DNA of 64,000 nt from Robertmurraya kyonggiensis (GCF_005116465.1 NZ_SWBM01000002.1:62001-126000), one strand, 5' to 3'. Positions 53,177 through 62,573 are shown, counted from the stretch's first letter. Notes: generated by a model from the letters alone, not told the origin. Translations and numbers: made by a program.

Positions 53177-53995
53177 ATGAAAGGGATTTTGAAACAATAC
53201 GAAGACTATCTTAAAAGAAAGGACAAAGAAGAAAGCACCATTAAAATGTATGTTCAAATAGTAACTCATTTTATTAGATGGTTAGAATCCAATCAAAAGC
53301 GATTAGAACACTTAACCCGAAATGATGTTCTAAAATATCGAGAGCAACTGCAAGAAAAAGGAATTAAAGTTTCCACTATAAACAAACTAATTTCCACATT
53401 ACGCACATTTTTAGTATGGGCCACTCAAAACAACTTCGTTCAAATGAACACACCAGAAAATCTTCGCCTTCATGAATATAAAAGCAATCACGTTAAATGG
53501 CTTACCACCGATGAAGAATCCAGTCTCCTGAACCTTGTATCCTACGAGAAAAATCCTTACAAAAAGGCTCGCAATGAAGCGCTTATCTACGTGTTACTGT
53601 ACACAGGGTTGCGAGTCGACGAAATGGCGCAACTGCATACAGAAGCTGTCACTGAAACAACGATTCAAGTCTATCATGATGGCAGTCTTTCCAGAGAAAT
53701 CCCTTTAATTCATAAAGTTGTAGATAAATTGAATACTTGGATTGATATAAGAAAAAAGGTTTATCGCAATAGTCCATTTTTGTTTGTGACGGAACGATCG
53801 GGGAGGATGCAACCGAGATCCATTCAATTTGTCATAGAGGTGTATAGTGAAAAACTTGGTTTTCCAATTACTTCGCAAATACTCAGAAATACCTATTGTC
53901 GGAGATTAGTTGAGGCTGGTCATCCAGTGGAACAGGTGAAACAATATGCGGGGCATAAAACCATTGCTACGAGTTACAAATTTTTTAGGAATTGA
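53177..53995 (+). CDS. Tyrosine recombinase/phage-integrase-like protein
   Basis: 272 aa with the XerC/D layout: an N-terminal SAM-like domain (LKQYEDYLKRKDKEESTIKM, STINKLISTLRTFLVWA) and a C-terminal catalytic domain. Arg I is clear in YTGLRVDEMA. The second box reads LRNTYCRRL, where most enzymes have LRHTFAT (His to Asn), and the final box GHKTIATSYKFF puts Phe at the usual Tyr position, with a Tyr two residues earlier. The enzyme may thus be altered or inactive. ATG 53177 is preferred. Adjacent to an osmoprotectant transport operon without obvious att sites. Confidence 0.75.
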   Translation: MKGILKQYEDYLKRKDKEESTIKMYVQIVTHFIRWLESNQKRLEHLTRNDVLKYREQLQEKGIKVSTINKLISTLRTFLVWATQNNFVQMNTPENLRLHEYKSNHVKWLTTDEESSLLNLVSYEKNPYKKARNEALIYVLLYTGLRVDEMAQLHTEAVTETTIQVYHDGSLSREIPLIHKVVDKLNTWIDIRKKVYRNSPFLFVTERSGRMQPRSIQFVIEVYSEKLGFPITSQILRNTYCRRLVEAGHPVEQVKQYAGHKTIATSYKFFRN

Positions 53996-54071
53996 TTCAT
54001 CATCGCGACCTATCCTTAGTAATTTCAAACTTCCTATAGAGCAAAAAAATAAAAAACGAGGGGGAAAAACA

Positions 54072-54977
54072 TTGAAAAAGCTTATTTCAATGGTGGTAGC
54101 TGCGTTTTTACTTTTTGGACTTGCGGCTTGTGGAAATAATGGAGGAGAAGCTGAACCTGGAAAAATCGTTATCTCTGGGAAGGAATTTACTGAACAAGTC
54201 ATTCTTACCCATATTTTGGCTGAGTACCTTAAAGCGAATACAGATTTAGAGGTGGAAGTGAAGGAATCATTAGGTGGAGTATTCGTATTACAAGAAGCGA
54301 TGAAGCAGGGCGACATTGATATGTACGTAGAGTACACGGGAACTGGCTATTTAAATGTACTGAAGAATGAATATAAACCAAGTCAAAGTCCAGATGAGAT
54401 CTATGAAAGTACGAAAAAAGGGTATGCAGAGGAATTTAATGTTGCTTGGTTAGAGCCGTTAGGATTCAACAATACGTATGCTCTTGGTTTAAGAGGAGAG
54501 CTTGCTAAAGAATTAGGATTAAAAACATATTCTGACCTTGCAGCACACGCTTCGGATTTATCTTTTGGAGCAGATCCAGAGTTCTTTGAAAGAGGAGACG
54601 GGTTTGATGCGTTAGCAGAAGCATATGGCTATAAATTTGCTGCAAAGAAAAATATCGATCCAGATTTACAATATACAGCGGCAAAGGATGGGGAAATTGA
54701 TATCATTACGGCCTTCTCAACGGACGCACGAATCGATCAATATAATTTAACCATTTTAGAGGATGATAAAGAATTCTTCCCGCCTTATTACGCGGCGCCA
54801 ATTGTTCGACAAGAAGTTTTAGATGCAAACGAAGGACTAGAGGAAACGATTAATAAGCTCGCTGGCATTTTATCGGATGAGAAAATGAGGGAGTTAAATG
54901 GCCAAGTAAACTTGGATAAGAAGCAACCTAAGGATATAGCCATTGAATTTTTACAATCAGAGGGATTAATAGAATAA
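54072..54977 (+). CDS. Osmoprotectant ABC transporter substrate-binding lipoprotein (OpuCC/OpuBC type)
   Basis: 301 aa. Signal peptide with lipobox LAAC (MKKLISMVVAAFLLFGLAAC). The OpuAC-type binding domain follows: IVISGKEFTEQVILTHILAE, MKQGDIDMYVEYTGTGYLNV, LSFGADPEFFERGDGFDALA, YTAAKDGEIDIITAFSTDAR, LEDDKEFFPPYYAAPIVRQE. Binds glycine betaine, choline or carnitine-type solutes. TTG 54072 has GAGGGGG upstream. It precedes the ATPase and permease genes, an order different from B. subtilis opuB/opuC. Confidence 0.88.
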   Translation: MKKLISMVVAAFLLFGLAACGNNGGEAEPGKIVISGKEFTEQVILTHILAEYLKANTDLEVEVKESLGGVFVLQEAMKQGDIDMYVEYTGTGYLNVLKNEYKPSQSPDEIYESTKKGYAEEFNVAWLEPLGFNNTYALGLRGELAKELGLKTYSDLAAHASDLSFGADPEFFERGDGFDALAEAYGYKFAAKKNIDPDLQYTAAKDGEIDIITAFSTDARIDQYNLTILEDDKEFFPPYYAAPIVRQEVLDANEGLEETINKLAGILSDEKMRELNGQVNLDKKQPKDIAIEFLQSEGLIE

Positions 54978-54999
54978 TAGCTTACTACTTAAGATAAAA

Positions 55000-55030
55000 A
55001 TGCTGTGTTCCTGCAAGGTACACAGCGTCT
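55000..55030 (+). terminator. Intra-operon hairpin
   Basis: GCTGTGT pairs with ACACAGC and is followed by GTCTTTT, between the binding-protein and ATPase genes. A weak terminator or attenuator that could lower expression of the downstream genes. Confidence 0.5.
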
Positions 55031-55061
55031 TTTATAAAAAGAAAAATGAGAGGTGAAGGTA

Positions 55062-56195
55062 TTGATTAAATTTGAAAATGTCACCAAACAATATGATGCG
55101 GGCTCTGTGGCGTTAAACAATATAGATTTAGAGATTAATAAGGGAGAGTTGGTCACTCTTATTGGCCCAAGTGGATGTGGAAAAACGACGACGATGAGAA
55201 TGATTAACCGTTTGATCGAACCCACTTCCGGAAAAATCTACATCGATGGCGAGGATGTCTCGAAGATTGATCCCGTTGAATTGAGAAGGAATATTGGCTA
55301 TGTCATTCAACAAATTGGCCTCTTCCCCCATATGACCATTGAGCAAAATATTGCCTTGGTTCCGAGACTGAAAAAATGGGATCCATCAACATATAAGAAT
55401 CGAGTAGATGAACTACTAGAACTAGTTGGATTAGACCCTTCGACTTTCAAACACCGATATCCTTCAGAGTTAAGTGGCGGACAACAACAGAGGATAGGGG
55501 TCATTCGTGCTCTTGCTGCTGAGCCGGATATTATCCTCATGGATGAGCCATTTAGTGCCCTTGACCCCATCAGTAGGGAGCAGCTCCAGGACGATATCGT
55601 GAGTTTACAAGAAGAGATACACAAAACAATCGTATTTGTTACTCACGATATGGATGAAGCGATTAAGATCGCCAATCGAATTGTGATTATGAAGGATGGC
55701 GAGATTGTACAAATTGATACACCAGATAAGATCCTAAGACGGCCAGAGAATGATTTTGTTAGAGGATTTATTGGAGAAGAGCGATTAAATCAACGAGTTG
55801 CCAACCTGCCAACAGTAGTAGATTTGATGCATTCAAACGTTATCATGTCATCGCCAAAGCGTGGATTAGCCGAAGCCTTTCATCTCATGAAGGAGAAAAA
55901 AGTAGATAGTCTATTTATAACCGATAAAGCAAAGACATTCTTTGGAGCGGTTTCTCTTAAAATGGTAGATGAAAACTATACGGATGAAAGTCTAACATTA
56001 GCAGATATTATGAAGTCGGATATTAAAACATTAACGACGGATGCTGTTCTGTCAGATGTTGCAGAGCTTTTTCATGAAAATGATATCGGGACAATTCCAG
56101 TCTTAGAAGAGAATAAGCTGATTGGCATTGTGACGCGCTCAAGTATGATGCGTGGCTTGGCAGAGTGGAAACATAGAAGTGGGGGGCAAGATTAA
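55062..56195 (+). CDS. opuCA: Osmoprotectant ABC transporter ATPase with CBS domains
   Basis: 377 aa. ABC motifs: Walker A GPSGCGKTTT, Q-loop VIQQIGLFPH, signature LSGGQQQRIG, Walker B IILMDEPFSALDP and switch His FVTHDMDE. Two CBS domains fill the C-terminal third (LPTVVDLMHSNVIMSSPKRG, SDVAELFHENDIGTIPVLEE); in OpuA/OpuC they sense ionic strength or nucleotides. TTG 55062 is chosen over GTG 55053 because GAGGTGAAGG precedes it. Its stop is 1 bp before the permease ATG. Confidence 0.9.
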   Translation: MIKFENVTKQYDAGSVALNNIDLEINKGELVTLIGPSGCGKTTTMRMINRLIEPTSGKIYIDGEDVSKIDPVELRRNIGYVIQQIGLFPHMTIEQNIALVPRLKKWDPSTYKNRVDELLELVGLDPSTFKHRYPSELSGGQQQRIGVIRALAAEPDIILMDEPFSALDPISREQLQDDIVSLQEEIHKTIVFVTHDMDEAIKIANRIVIMKDGEIVQIDTPDKILRRPENDFVRGFIGEERLNQRVANLPTVVDLMHSNVIMSSPKRGLAEAFHLMKEKKVDSLFITDKAKTFFGAVSLKMVDENYTDESLTLADIMKSDIKTLTTDAVLSDVAELFHENDIGTIPVLEENKLIGIVTRSSMMRGLAEWKHRSGGQD

Positions 56196-56196
56196 T

Positions 56197-56832
56197 ATGG
56201 AATTACTCAATACATTTGTTGATCGTAAAACCGATATTTGGATTGCTTTTCAAGAGCATATTTTTTTAGCTGGGATTGCGATGATTATAGCGATTGTCAT
56301 TGCCGTTCCACTAGGGATCATTTTGACCAGATATAAAAAATTTGCCGAGCCAATCATTGGTGTAACCGCAATTATTCAAACAGTACCTAGTCTAGCATTA
56401 CTAGGGTTTATGCTTCCTATTTTCGGCATTGGTAAAGTACCGGCTGTCATCGCTTTAACCCTCTATGCACTTCTTCCCATTCTGCGTAATACGTATACAG
56501 GAATCCTTGGTGTTGATCCAGCTCTTGTCGATGCAGGTAGAGGGATGGGCATGACATCTAGACAAATACTCTTTATGGTCGAACTTCCGCTGACGTTACC
56601 TATTCTAATGGCGGGTATTCGAACAGCTACTGTACTGACAATTGGTGTCGCGGCTCTTGCCACTTTTATTGGTGCCGGCGGACTAGGTGATTTAATTACG
56701 AGAGGACTAAATGTGATGGATAAGAACCTCATTTTAGCTGGAGCAATCCCTGCAGCAATATTAGCGATTGTGTTTGATTTTGCTTTAAAGAAACTGGAGG
56801 ATAAAGTAACTCCAAGAGGTTTGAAATCGTAG
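56197..56832 (+). CDS. Osmoprotectant ABC transporter permease
   Basis: 211 aa, five or six membrane spans (IFLAGIAMIIAIVIAVPLGI, IIQTVPSLALLGFMLPIFGI, VIALTLYALLPILRNTYTGI, VLTIGVAALATFIGAGGLGD). The EAA-type loop VDPALVDAGRGMGMTSRQIL contacts the ATPase. Only one permease gene is present, so it should work as a homodimer, unlike the two-permease opuC operon. ATG 56197, with GGGGGG upstream, starts 1 bp after the ATPase stop. Confidence 0.9.
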   Translation: MELLNTFVDRKTDIWIAFQEHIFLAGIAMIIAIVIAVPLGIILTRYKKFAEPIIGVTAIIQTVPSLALLGFMLPIFGIGKVPAVIALTLYALLPILRNTYTGILGVDPALVDAGRGMGMTSRQILFMVELPLTLPILMAGIRTATVLTIGVAALATFIGAGGLGDLITRGLNVMDKNLILAGAIPAAILAIVFDFALKKLEDKVTPRGLKS

Positions 56833-56836
56833 ATAG

Positions 56837-56868
56837 TTTCCCTTCTTCTTCTAGAGGAAGGGAATTTC
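56837..56868 (+). terminator. Terminator of the osmoprotectant operon
   Basis: TTTCCCTTC pairs with GAAGGGAA over the loop TTCTTCTAGAG and is followed by TTTCTT. Confidence 0.65.
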
Positions 56869-56891
56869 TTAATTTTCGACAGGTGTAGCCA

Positions 56892-57080
56892 CTTACCGGA
56901 GAAATTCCGTTTATTTTGAAAGATTAATGGTTATTAGGTGAAATAGACGGAGATTTTCCGCTAATTGACCTAAAAAGCCTTAAAATCACTAAAAGTGTAT
57001 AGCTTAAAAGGAAAAATTTCGCTTATTTATAGAGAAATAGGTGAATTTCTTGATTTAGCCGGAAATTTTTCGCTCATTTT
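56892..57080. repeat. Intergenic GGAGAAATTCC-type repeat block B
   Basis: GGAGAAATTCC (56898), GGAGATTTTCC (56949), GGAAAAATTTC (57010) and GGAAATTTTTC (57061) are spaced 51, 61 and 51 bp, so the unit repeats at 112 bp. The same motif and spacing occur in block A at 24287-24409. Part of a 552-bp gene-free stretch (56833-57384). Confidence 0.65.
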
Positions 57081-57209
57081 TCAATCCAATAAAATCAACA
57101 CCCACCTTTAAAAGAGCTTTTGTAAAAAGGTATTCAATGTATGGTGTATTAGTCTTCATTATATTGAAACGTTAATATATAGGCACAACAGAATATGATA
57201 ATATAAGAG

Positions 57210-57270
57210 AAGTCCCAAAGGTAAGGTCGATCGAATAGAGAGTCTTGGTGCGAGTGCACCAATGGGACAA
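57210..57270 (+). other. Possible structured leader
   Basis: AGTCCC (about 57210) could pair with GGGAC (about 57264), enclosing AATAGAGAGTC and a hairpin TTGGTGCGAGTGCACCAA. The AATAGAGAGTC piece recalls T-box stem I, but no T-box antiterminator bulge (TGGNACC) was found before the next gene. Tentative. Confidence 0.25.
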
Positions 57271-57384
57271 ATTAAGTGTTCAAATTACATATAAGCTTTA
57301 AGTAGACCCTGAAAGAAACATCAGAAAGCCATGCTCTAAATAGGGGGTATCTGTATTTTGCGCTTTAAAAGGAGCAGGAACATC

Positions 57385-57831
57385 GTGACTACACAGCCAA
57401 GCAAGACAAATAAATGGTATACAACGATTCTAGTTTTAACGATTATGATTCCAATTGCTTATATTCTCTATTTGTTTCTAATGGTCCAAAATGGGAATCA
57501 AACGATAGAAGAATTAATGAATACTCAACCAATTTATGTTGTACTTTTACTTGTAAGTTTTATTAACCCAATATGGGGGCATTTTCTTAATCAAATTCCA
57601 AAAGAAGAACGCGTGAAAAAAGGGAGAGGGGATCGCTTCCTCAGTCTGATGCTGATTTCTCAAATTGTTGTGGGAAACCTCATTATGGCATTTCTCGTTT
57701 TTATCACAAAAAGAAATCTCCCTCAATCTTCAAATACGCAGCCGTTAACAGCATTTGAAAAAACAGTGGCGAGTATTTTACTTGTTTTATCCCTATTTTC
57801 GGGATTTGTTTTACTAAAATTAACTTTGTAG
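57385..57831 (+). CDS. Four-span membrane protein, 148 aa
   Basis: Hydrophobic spans at about residues 12-35, 44-65, 84-106 and 120-145, with a basic loop (NQIPKEERVKKGRGDR) in the middle. GTG 57385 with AAAAGGAG upstream is preferred to TTG 57358. It lies 15 bp before the PTS gene, so the two may be co-transcribed. No family recognised. Confidence 0.5.
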   Translation: MTTQPSKTNKWYTTILVLTIMIPIAYILYLFLMVQNGNQTIEELMNTQPIYVVLLLVSFINPIWGHFLNQIPKEERVKKGRGDRFLSLMLISQIVVGNLIMAFLVFITKRNLPQSSNTQPLTAFEKTVASILLVLSLFSGFVLLKLTL

Positions 57832-57846
57832 AAGGCGGTAGAATGA

Positions 57847-58338
57847 ATGATGTTGTCAAAATTATTTGGAAAGAAAAACAATAAGGTTACGATTTTTTCA
57901 CCTGTAGATGGAGAAATCGTTCTATTATCCGAAGTACCAGATCCGGTTTTTGCGGAAAAAATGATGGGAGACGGCGTGGCCATTAAGCCATCCAATGGTA
58001 TAGTTGTTTCTCCGATTGAAGGAAAAGTAGTTCAAGTCTTCCCAACTAAGCATGCTGTAGGACTTGAAACAAAGTCTGGTGTTGAAATTTTAATCCATAT
58101 TGGACTTGAAACTGTGGGTATGGAAGGCGAAGGCTTTGAGGCGCATGTTGAAGCAGGTGCTACTGTAAAACTCGGAGATAAGCTCATCACGTTTAATCAG
58201 GCTCTAGTGAACAAAAAGGCCAAAAGTGATGTCATTCCGGTTATCATTACGAACACAGATCAAATGAAGACGATCGAAAAAGTAGGTGCACAATCTGTTC
58301 GTGCAGGGCAGGATGAAGTGTTAAGTATTGAAGTTTGA
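57847..58338 (+). CDS. PTS glucose-type EIIA component
   Basis: 163 aa single-domain IIA-Glc protein, which passes phosphate from HPr to a IIB domain. Features: IFSPVDGEIVLLSEVPDPVF, MMGDGVAIKPS, TKHAVGLETKSGVEILIHIG (two active-site histidines) and an end like VLSIEV. It resembles YpqE/Crr-type proteins that complement membrane permeases lacking a IIA domain. ATG 57847 after AAGGCGGTAG. A convergent terminator follows. Confidence 0.92.
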   Translation: MMLSKLFGKKNNKVTIFSPVDGEIVLLSEVPDPVFAEKMMGDGVAIKPSNGIVVSPIEGKVVQVFPTKHAVGLETKSGVEILIHIGLETVGMEGEGFEAHVEAGATVKLGDKLITFNQALVNKKAKSDVIPVIITNTDQMKTIEKVGAQSVRAGQDEVLSIEV

Positions 58339-58348
58339 TCGTAGATAT

Positions 58349-58387
58349 GAAAGAAGAAGGTGTCCATTATTTGGATACCTTCTTCTT
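58349..58387. terminator. Bidirectional terminator between PTS IIA and BCCT genes
   Basis: AAGAAGAAGGTGTCC pairs with GGATACCTTCTTCTT (one mismatch) over a short loop. Confidence 0.8.
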
Positions 58388-58389
58388 CG

Positions 58390-59916
58390 TTATGAATGTT
58401 GAACACTTCTCTTTTTGCCTTTGTATATCTCTATTTCACTTTCGAGCCCTTTTTGTAAGGAAAAGCACATGAAAACCAAGATTATCGCAAAAGGGAGAGC
58501 GGCAGCGATAGAGGCGGTTTGTAATACGTCCAATCCGCCGGCAATAAGTAATACGGCTGCCACAGCAGATTGAATAACACCCCATGTCATCTTAATTTTG
58601 TTTGATGGATTCAGGGTTCCACCTTCACTTAACATCCCTAATACAAATGTTGCCGTATCTGCAACCGTAATATAATAAATGGCGATGACGGCAAATCCAA
58701 TAATGCTTAAAAGGGAGCTCAATGGAAGCCGATCAAAGAATGTAAAGATCGAAAGGTTCACGTTTTCTGCAATCTGTTTGGCTAACTCATGGTTCCCAGC
58801 AGCTTGAACAATCTCAAGAGCAGATCCGCCAAAAACAGACATCCACAGACATGTTCCAAGCGTTGGGAAAATCAATACGCCCACAACAAATTCCTTAATC
58901 GTTCTCCCTTTGGAAACACGGGCAATGAACATGCCGACAAATGGAGCCCAAGCAATCCACCAAGCCCAATAAAATAAAGTCCATGAGGCAATCCATTCTC
59001 CGCCCCCAAAGGGATTTAACCGTAAACTCATATGTAGAAAATCACTAATATATAGACCTGTCGTATGGAAAAAGACTTTAATAACCGTCAAGGCTGGACC
59101 AACAAACAAAATCAACACCATGATCACAAGCGATAAAATGATCGCGGCATTGGATAGATATTTGATGCCTCTTTCCAATCCAGTGTTAATCGAAATGATA
59201 AAAAGTACTGTTCCAACAATAATGACTACCAGTTGTATCAACAGCGTATCTGGAATGCCAAAAATGGCATGCATTCCGGAAGTAATCTGCATAGCCCCAA
59301 GTCCCAAAGAGGTGGCGATTCCGAATACAGTCGCAAAAATGGAAAGGATATCAATGGTTTTTCCGATCGGTCCGTAAATTTTGTCGCCCAAAATAGGGTA
59401 GAAGGCAGAGCTAATAGAGGCTGGTAGCCTTTTATTATATTGAAAAAATGCAAGAGCAAGTCCGATAACCGTGTAGATGGCCCATGGGTGTAATCCCCAA
59501 TGGAAAAAAGTGAATTTCATGGCGGTATCGGCCGCATCAACCGTAAAACCTTTCCCATAAGGAGGAGATGTATAATGGGTTACTGGTTCGGCGACGCTCC
59601 AGTAGACAATACCAATTCCCATACCTGCTCCAAATAACATAGCAAGCCATGAACCCGTACTGAAATCTGGTTCTTCATTTTTACGGCCAAGGCGAATATT
59701 TCCATACTTAGAGAACAATAAATAGATGGAAAAAATAACAAAGAATAAAGTAGAACCTAGATAAACCCATCCAAGATAATCAATGGAGCCGTTATAGACA
59801 GCGTTTGTGACGAAGGTAAGATTATCTGTAAAGAAAGCTCCCCAGACGATGAAAATGAGGGTGAGAAATAAAGAAAGAATAAATACACTATTTTCTTTGA
59901 ATTTACTTATATTCAT
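58390..59916 (-). CDS. opuD: BCCT-family glycine betaine/choline transporter
   Basis: 508 aa with 12 membrane spans; sodium-coupled uptake of betaine-type osmolytes. The family signature is complete: GAGMGIGIVYWSVAEP, FFHWGLHPWAIYTVIGLAL, FYPILGDKIYGPIGK, and WTLFYWAWWIAWAPFVGMFI with the Trp-rich substrate box. The loop GRTIKEFVVGVLIFPTL is also typical. ATG 59916 with GGAGGT is the start. Close to the OpuC-like operon, giving two routes for osmoprotectant uptake in this part of the chromosome. Confidence 0.92.
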   Translation of the reverse strand: MNISKFKENSVFILSLFLTLIFIVWGAFFTDNLTFVTNAVYNGSIDYLGWVYLGSTLFFVIFSIYLLFSKYGNIRLGRKNEEPDFSTGSWLAMLFGAGMGIGIVYWSVAEPVTHYTSPPYGKGFTVDAADTAMKFTFFHWGLHPWAIYTVIGLALAFFQYNKRLPASISSAFYPILGDKIYGPIGKTIDILSIFATVFGIATSLGLGAMQITSGMHAIFGIPDTLLIQLVVIIVGTVLFIISINTGLERGIKYLSNAAIILSLVIMVLILFVGPALTVIKVFFHTTGLYISDFLHMSLRLNPFGGGEWIASWTLFYWAWWIAWAPFVGMFIARVSKGRTIKEFVVGVLIFPTLGTCLWMSVFGGSALEIVQAAGNHELAKQIAENVNLSIFTFFDRLPLSSLLSIIGFAVIAIYYITVADTATFVLGMLSEGGTLNPSNKIKMTWGVIQSAVAAVLLIAGGLDVLQTASIAAALPFAIILVFMCFSLQKGLESEIEIYKGKKRSVQHS

Positions 59917-59949
59917 AGAGACCTCCATGGAAGAATGCTGTATATAAAG

Positions 59950-60615
59950 TTAGTTATTGAATGGATTATATTGAAATTCCCACATGTCACTATTCATCAA
60001 CTCTTCATGTGGTATTTCTAATTCACCTCCAAGATAGACGGTGTGTCCTTTAATGGCGACGACCATAGCTTCTATCAGCACATCATTATCCTTCTTTTTG
60101 TATACGTCCCCTAATTGGACGGAAAGGTCGCTGTATGGATGGATGATTTGTGACTCCGTTTCGTCCAAGTTTTCATCAGCATTCACCATGTCTTTATAAT
60201 CAATGGGATGGCTGTCAGGAGCACGCCCCGGTACCATCAGTAAGTACTCGGAATGCTTGATCCCGTTTAAATCACTCGTTATGACTCCTTTGCTATCAAT
60301 CGTTTCAACCGTTTCGATTTCATTTAAGGAATAGTGATCTAACGTATCTGGCACTGGATTATTTATTAAAATCAGATCGCCTGCTACAGGCCTTTGGTTA
60401 TTTCTAAGCGTGTAGACCTTATGGTTAAAAATAAAGCTGTCATTTTCTCTAGGGATATATCGTTCCACGCTCGCGGCATTGGTAATATGCTGTGATAAAT
60501 CTCTTAGCTTAATCAGATGAATGGACAGTTTATACATTGGTTTGACCCCATATACCTTGTGTAGCTCATTGTTAAAGTATACAAACTGTCCTTTTCTTAC
60601 TTGAAAAAGTTTCAC
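59950..60615 (-). CDS. Hypothetical protein, ~221 aa
   Basis: Beta-rich soluble protein (KGQFVYFNNELHKVYGVKPM, GDLILINNPVPDTLDHYSLN, LLMVPGRAPDSHPIDYKDMV, VVAIKGHTVYLGGELEIPHE) with several short repeated strand units, possibly SH3- or KOW-like domains. AAGGGAG precedes GTG 60618/60615; either can start. It lies 33 bp upstream of the BCCT gene on the same strand and may be co-transcribed with it. No family recognised. Confidence 0.55.
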   Translation of the reverse strand: MKLFQVRKGQFVYFNNELHKVYGVKPMYKLSIHLIKLRDLSQHITNAASVERYIPRENDSFIFNHKVYTLRNNQRPVAGDLILINNPVPDTLDHYSLNEIETVETIDSKGVITSDLNGIKHSEYLLMVPGRAPDSHPIDYKDMVNADENLDETESQIIHPYSDLSVQLGDVYKKKDNDVLIEAMVVAIKGHTVYLGGELEIPHEELMNSDMWEFQYNPFNN

Positions 60616-60835
60616 CACTAAATCTCCCTTCGGTTGGATAGCTGATTTTCATTAATAGGATGTCTTATTTTTGGAAAATCATGACGTAAGTAGGATAAAG
60701 CTACCTGTCGCGCTGAGTAACATAACGAGGAAAGTTGGAAGAAGGACTAAGGCTCGTATAGAAATTGAATTTCAGTGTGCTAAAAAAAAGAGATGTCCCA
60801 TATATTTGAATTACAAAAAGAAGGGAGGGAATAGT

Positions 60836-62560
60836 TTGGAATTTCATCAGCATTATGATCCAACGGGTAACGCATTTTTATCAACTCTTTTAGCAGCTGT
60901 TCCAATTTTAACTTTGTTATATCTATTGGCTTTGCATCCTCATAAGGATAAGCTAGGAAAAAGAATTTATGGAATTTCAGCACCAAAAGCTGCTTTGATA
61001 GCAGCGATCGTAACTGTATTTATGGCGATCTGGTTAGTAGATATGCCAGTCTCATCTGCGATAGCCGCCTTTGGTTACGGCTCATTCTTTGGCTTGATGC
61101 CAATTGGCTGGATTGTTGTCGCAGCGATGTTTTTGTATACGATTACATTGGTGAGCGGTCAATTTGACATCGTCAAATCTTCTGTTGTTCAGCTTTCTTC
61201 GGACAGACGTATTCAAACACTTCTCATTGCATTTTCTTTCGGGGCATTTATTGAAGGTGCGGCGGGCTTTGGTACTCCGGTCGCAATTGCCGGGGCACTG
61301 ATGGCAGGACTTGGATTTCGTCCTTTGGCGGCAGCTGTACTATGCTTAATAGCCAACACTGCACCTGTTGCATTTGGGGCTGTTGGTACGCCGATTATTA
61401 CGTTAGCCAATGTCACTGGTTTACCTGAAATGGCCCTGTCTGCGATGGCAGGTCGTCAACTTCCATTCTTCTCGATCCTTGTTCCATTTTGGTTAATTGC
61501 TACGATGGTCTTCATGCATAAAGGAAAGTGGAAGCAGGTTTGGGAAATTTGGCCAGCGATCCTTGTAACAGGTGTGAGCTTTGCCATCACCCAATTTGCA
61601 GTTTCAAACTATATTGGACCAATGCTAGTGGATATTGTTGCTGGACTTATCTCTTTATTAGCCCTAGTATTGCTCCTTAAAGTATGGCAACCGAAAAATA
61701 AATTTTATCTCCCTGGAGAAGAAGATGAAATCAAATCGTTGGAAAAGGAAAAATCATTATATACATCTGGTCAAGTAGCAAAGGCATGGGCTCCTTGGGC
61801 CATACTTACCATATTTGTATTCTTATGGGGTCTCCCGCAATGGAAAAATTTCTTGAACTCTATTAATCTTTTTGGCCTCAAATCCTTATATAACATTCCA
61901 GTACCGTTCTTGGATAAGCTTGTATTCCGTGGTCCACCACTAGTCACAGAAACCGTTCCTGAAGCGGCTGTGTATAGTTTTAACTGGCTTTCAGCAGCGG
62001 GAACAGGCGTATTCTTTGCTGCGTTGATAAGTGGTCTCTTCCTCCGTTTGAATAAAAATGGATGGAAACAATCAGTTGTGAGAACGGCCCAGCGGATGAA
62101 AACACCTTTAATTACAATTGCGCTGGTTCTAGGTTTGGGTTATACGACCCGATATTCAGGAATGGATGCCATTCTTGGGTTGGCTTTTACGAAAACCGGG
62201 GTATTATATCCATTCTTCGCAGCTATGCTCGGATGGCTTGGAGTGTTCCTAACGGGAAGTGATACCTCGTCCAATGCATTATTTGGAAGCATGCAGACGA
62301 TTACCGCGAATCAGTTAGGACTCGATCCTGTTCTAATTGCAGCTTCCAACTCAAGTGGTGGAGTTATGGGGAAGATGATTGATGCACAAAGCATTGTCGT
62401 GGCAACCGCAGCCTGTTATGAGGATCGAACGGAAGGCGCGAATGCAGTCGGACCGATTTTCCGAGCAGTATTTTTCCATAGTATCGCCTTAGCTGCATTA
62501 ATGGGAATACTCGTCATGCTGCAAGCCTATGTATTCCCATGGATGATACCTGATTACTAA
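60836..62560 (+). CDS. lctP: L-lactate permease
   Basis: 574 aa, 13-14 membrane spans, LctP family. Characteristic stretches are FGAFIEGAAGFGTPVAIAGA, LIANTAPVAFGAVGTPIITL, LGWLGVFLTGSDTSSNALFG and ASNSSGGVMGKMIDAQSIVV. The substrate is lactate or glycolate with protons. TTG 60836 has AAGGGAGGG 6 nt upstream; the longer frame from 60671 is hydrophilic and unlike the family. Stands alone with its own terminator. Confidence 0.93.
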   Translation: MEFHQHYDPTGNAFLSTLLAAVPILTLLYLLALHPHKDKLGKRIYGISAPKAALIAAIVTVFMAIWLVDMPVSSAIAAFGYGSFFGLMPIGWIVVAAMFLYTITLVSGQFDIVKSSVVQLSSDRRIQTLLIAFSFGAFIEGAAGFGTPVAIAGALMAGLGFRPLAAAVLCLIANTAPVAFGAVGTPIITLANVTGLPEMALSAMAGRQLPFFSILVPFWLIATMVFMHKGKWKQVWEIWPAILVTGVSFAITQFAVSNYIGPMLVDIVAGLISLLALVLLLKVWQPKNKFYLPGEEDEIKSLEKEKSLYTSGQVAKAWAPWAILTIFVFLWGLPQWKNFLNSINLFGLKSLYNIPVPFLDKLVFRGPPLVTETVPEAAVYSFNWLSAAGTGVFFAALISGLFLRLNKNGWKQSVVRTAQRMKTPLITIALVLGLGYTTRYSGMDAILGLAFTKTGVLYPFFAAMLGWLGVFLTGSDTSSNALFGSMQTITANQLGLDPVLIAASNSSGGVMGKMIDAQSIVVATAACYEDRTEGANAVGPIFRAVFFHSIALAALMGILVMLQAYVFPWMIPDY

Positions 62561-62573
62561 AAATTAGAAACTG

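Noticed and set aside
57210-57384. T-box leader
   Set aside because: AATAGAGAGTC is suggestive, but no TGGNACC antiterminator bulge and no terminator precede the gene, and the gene is not amino-acid related as far as can be seen.
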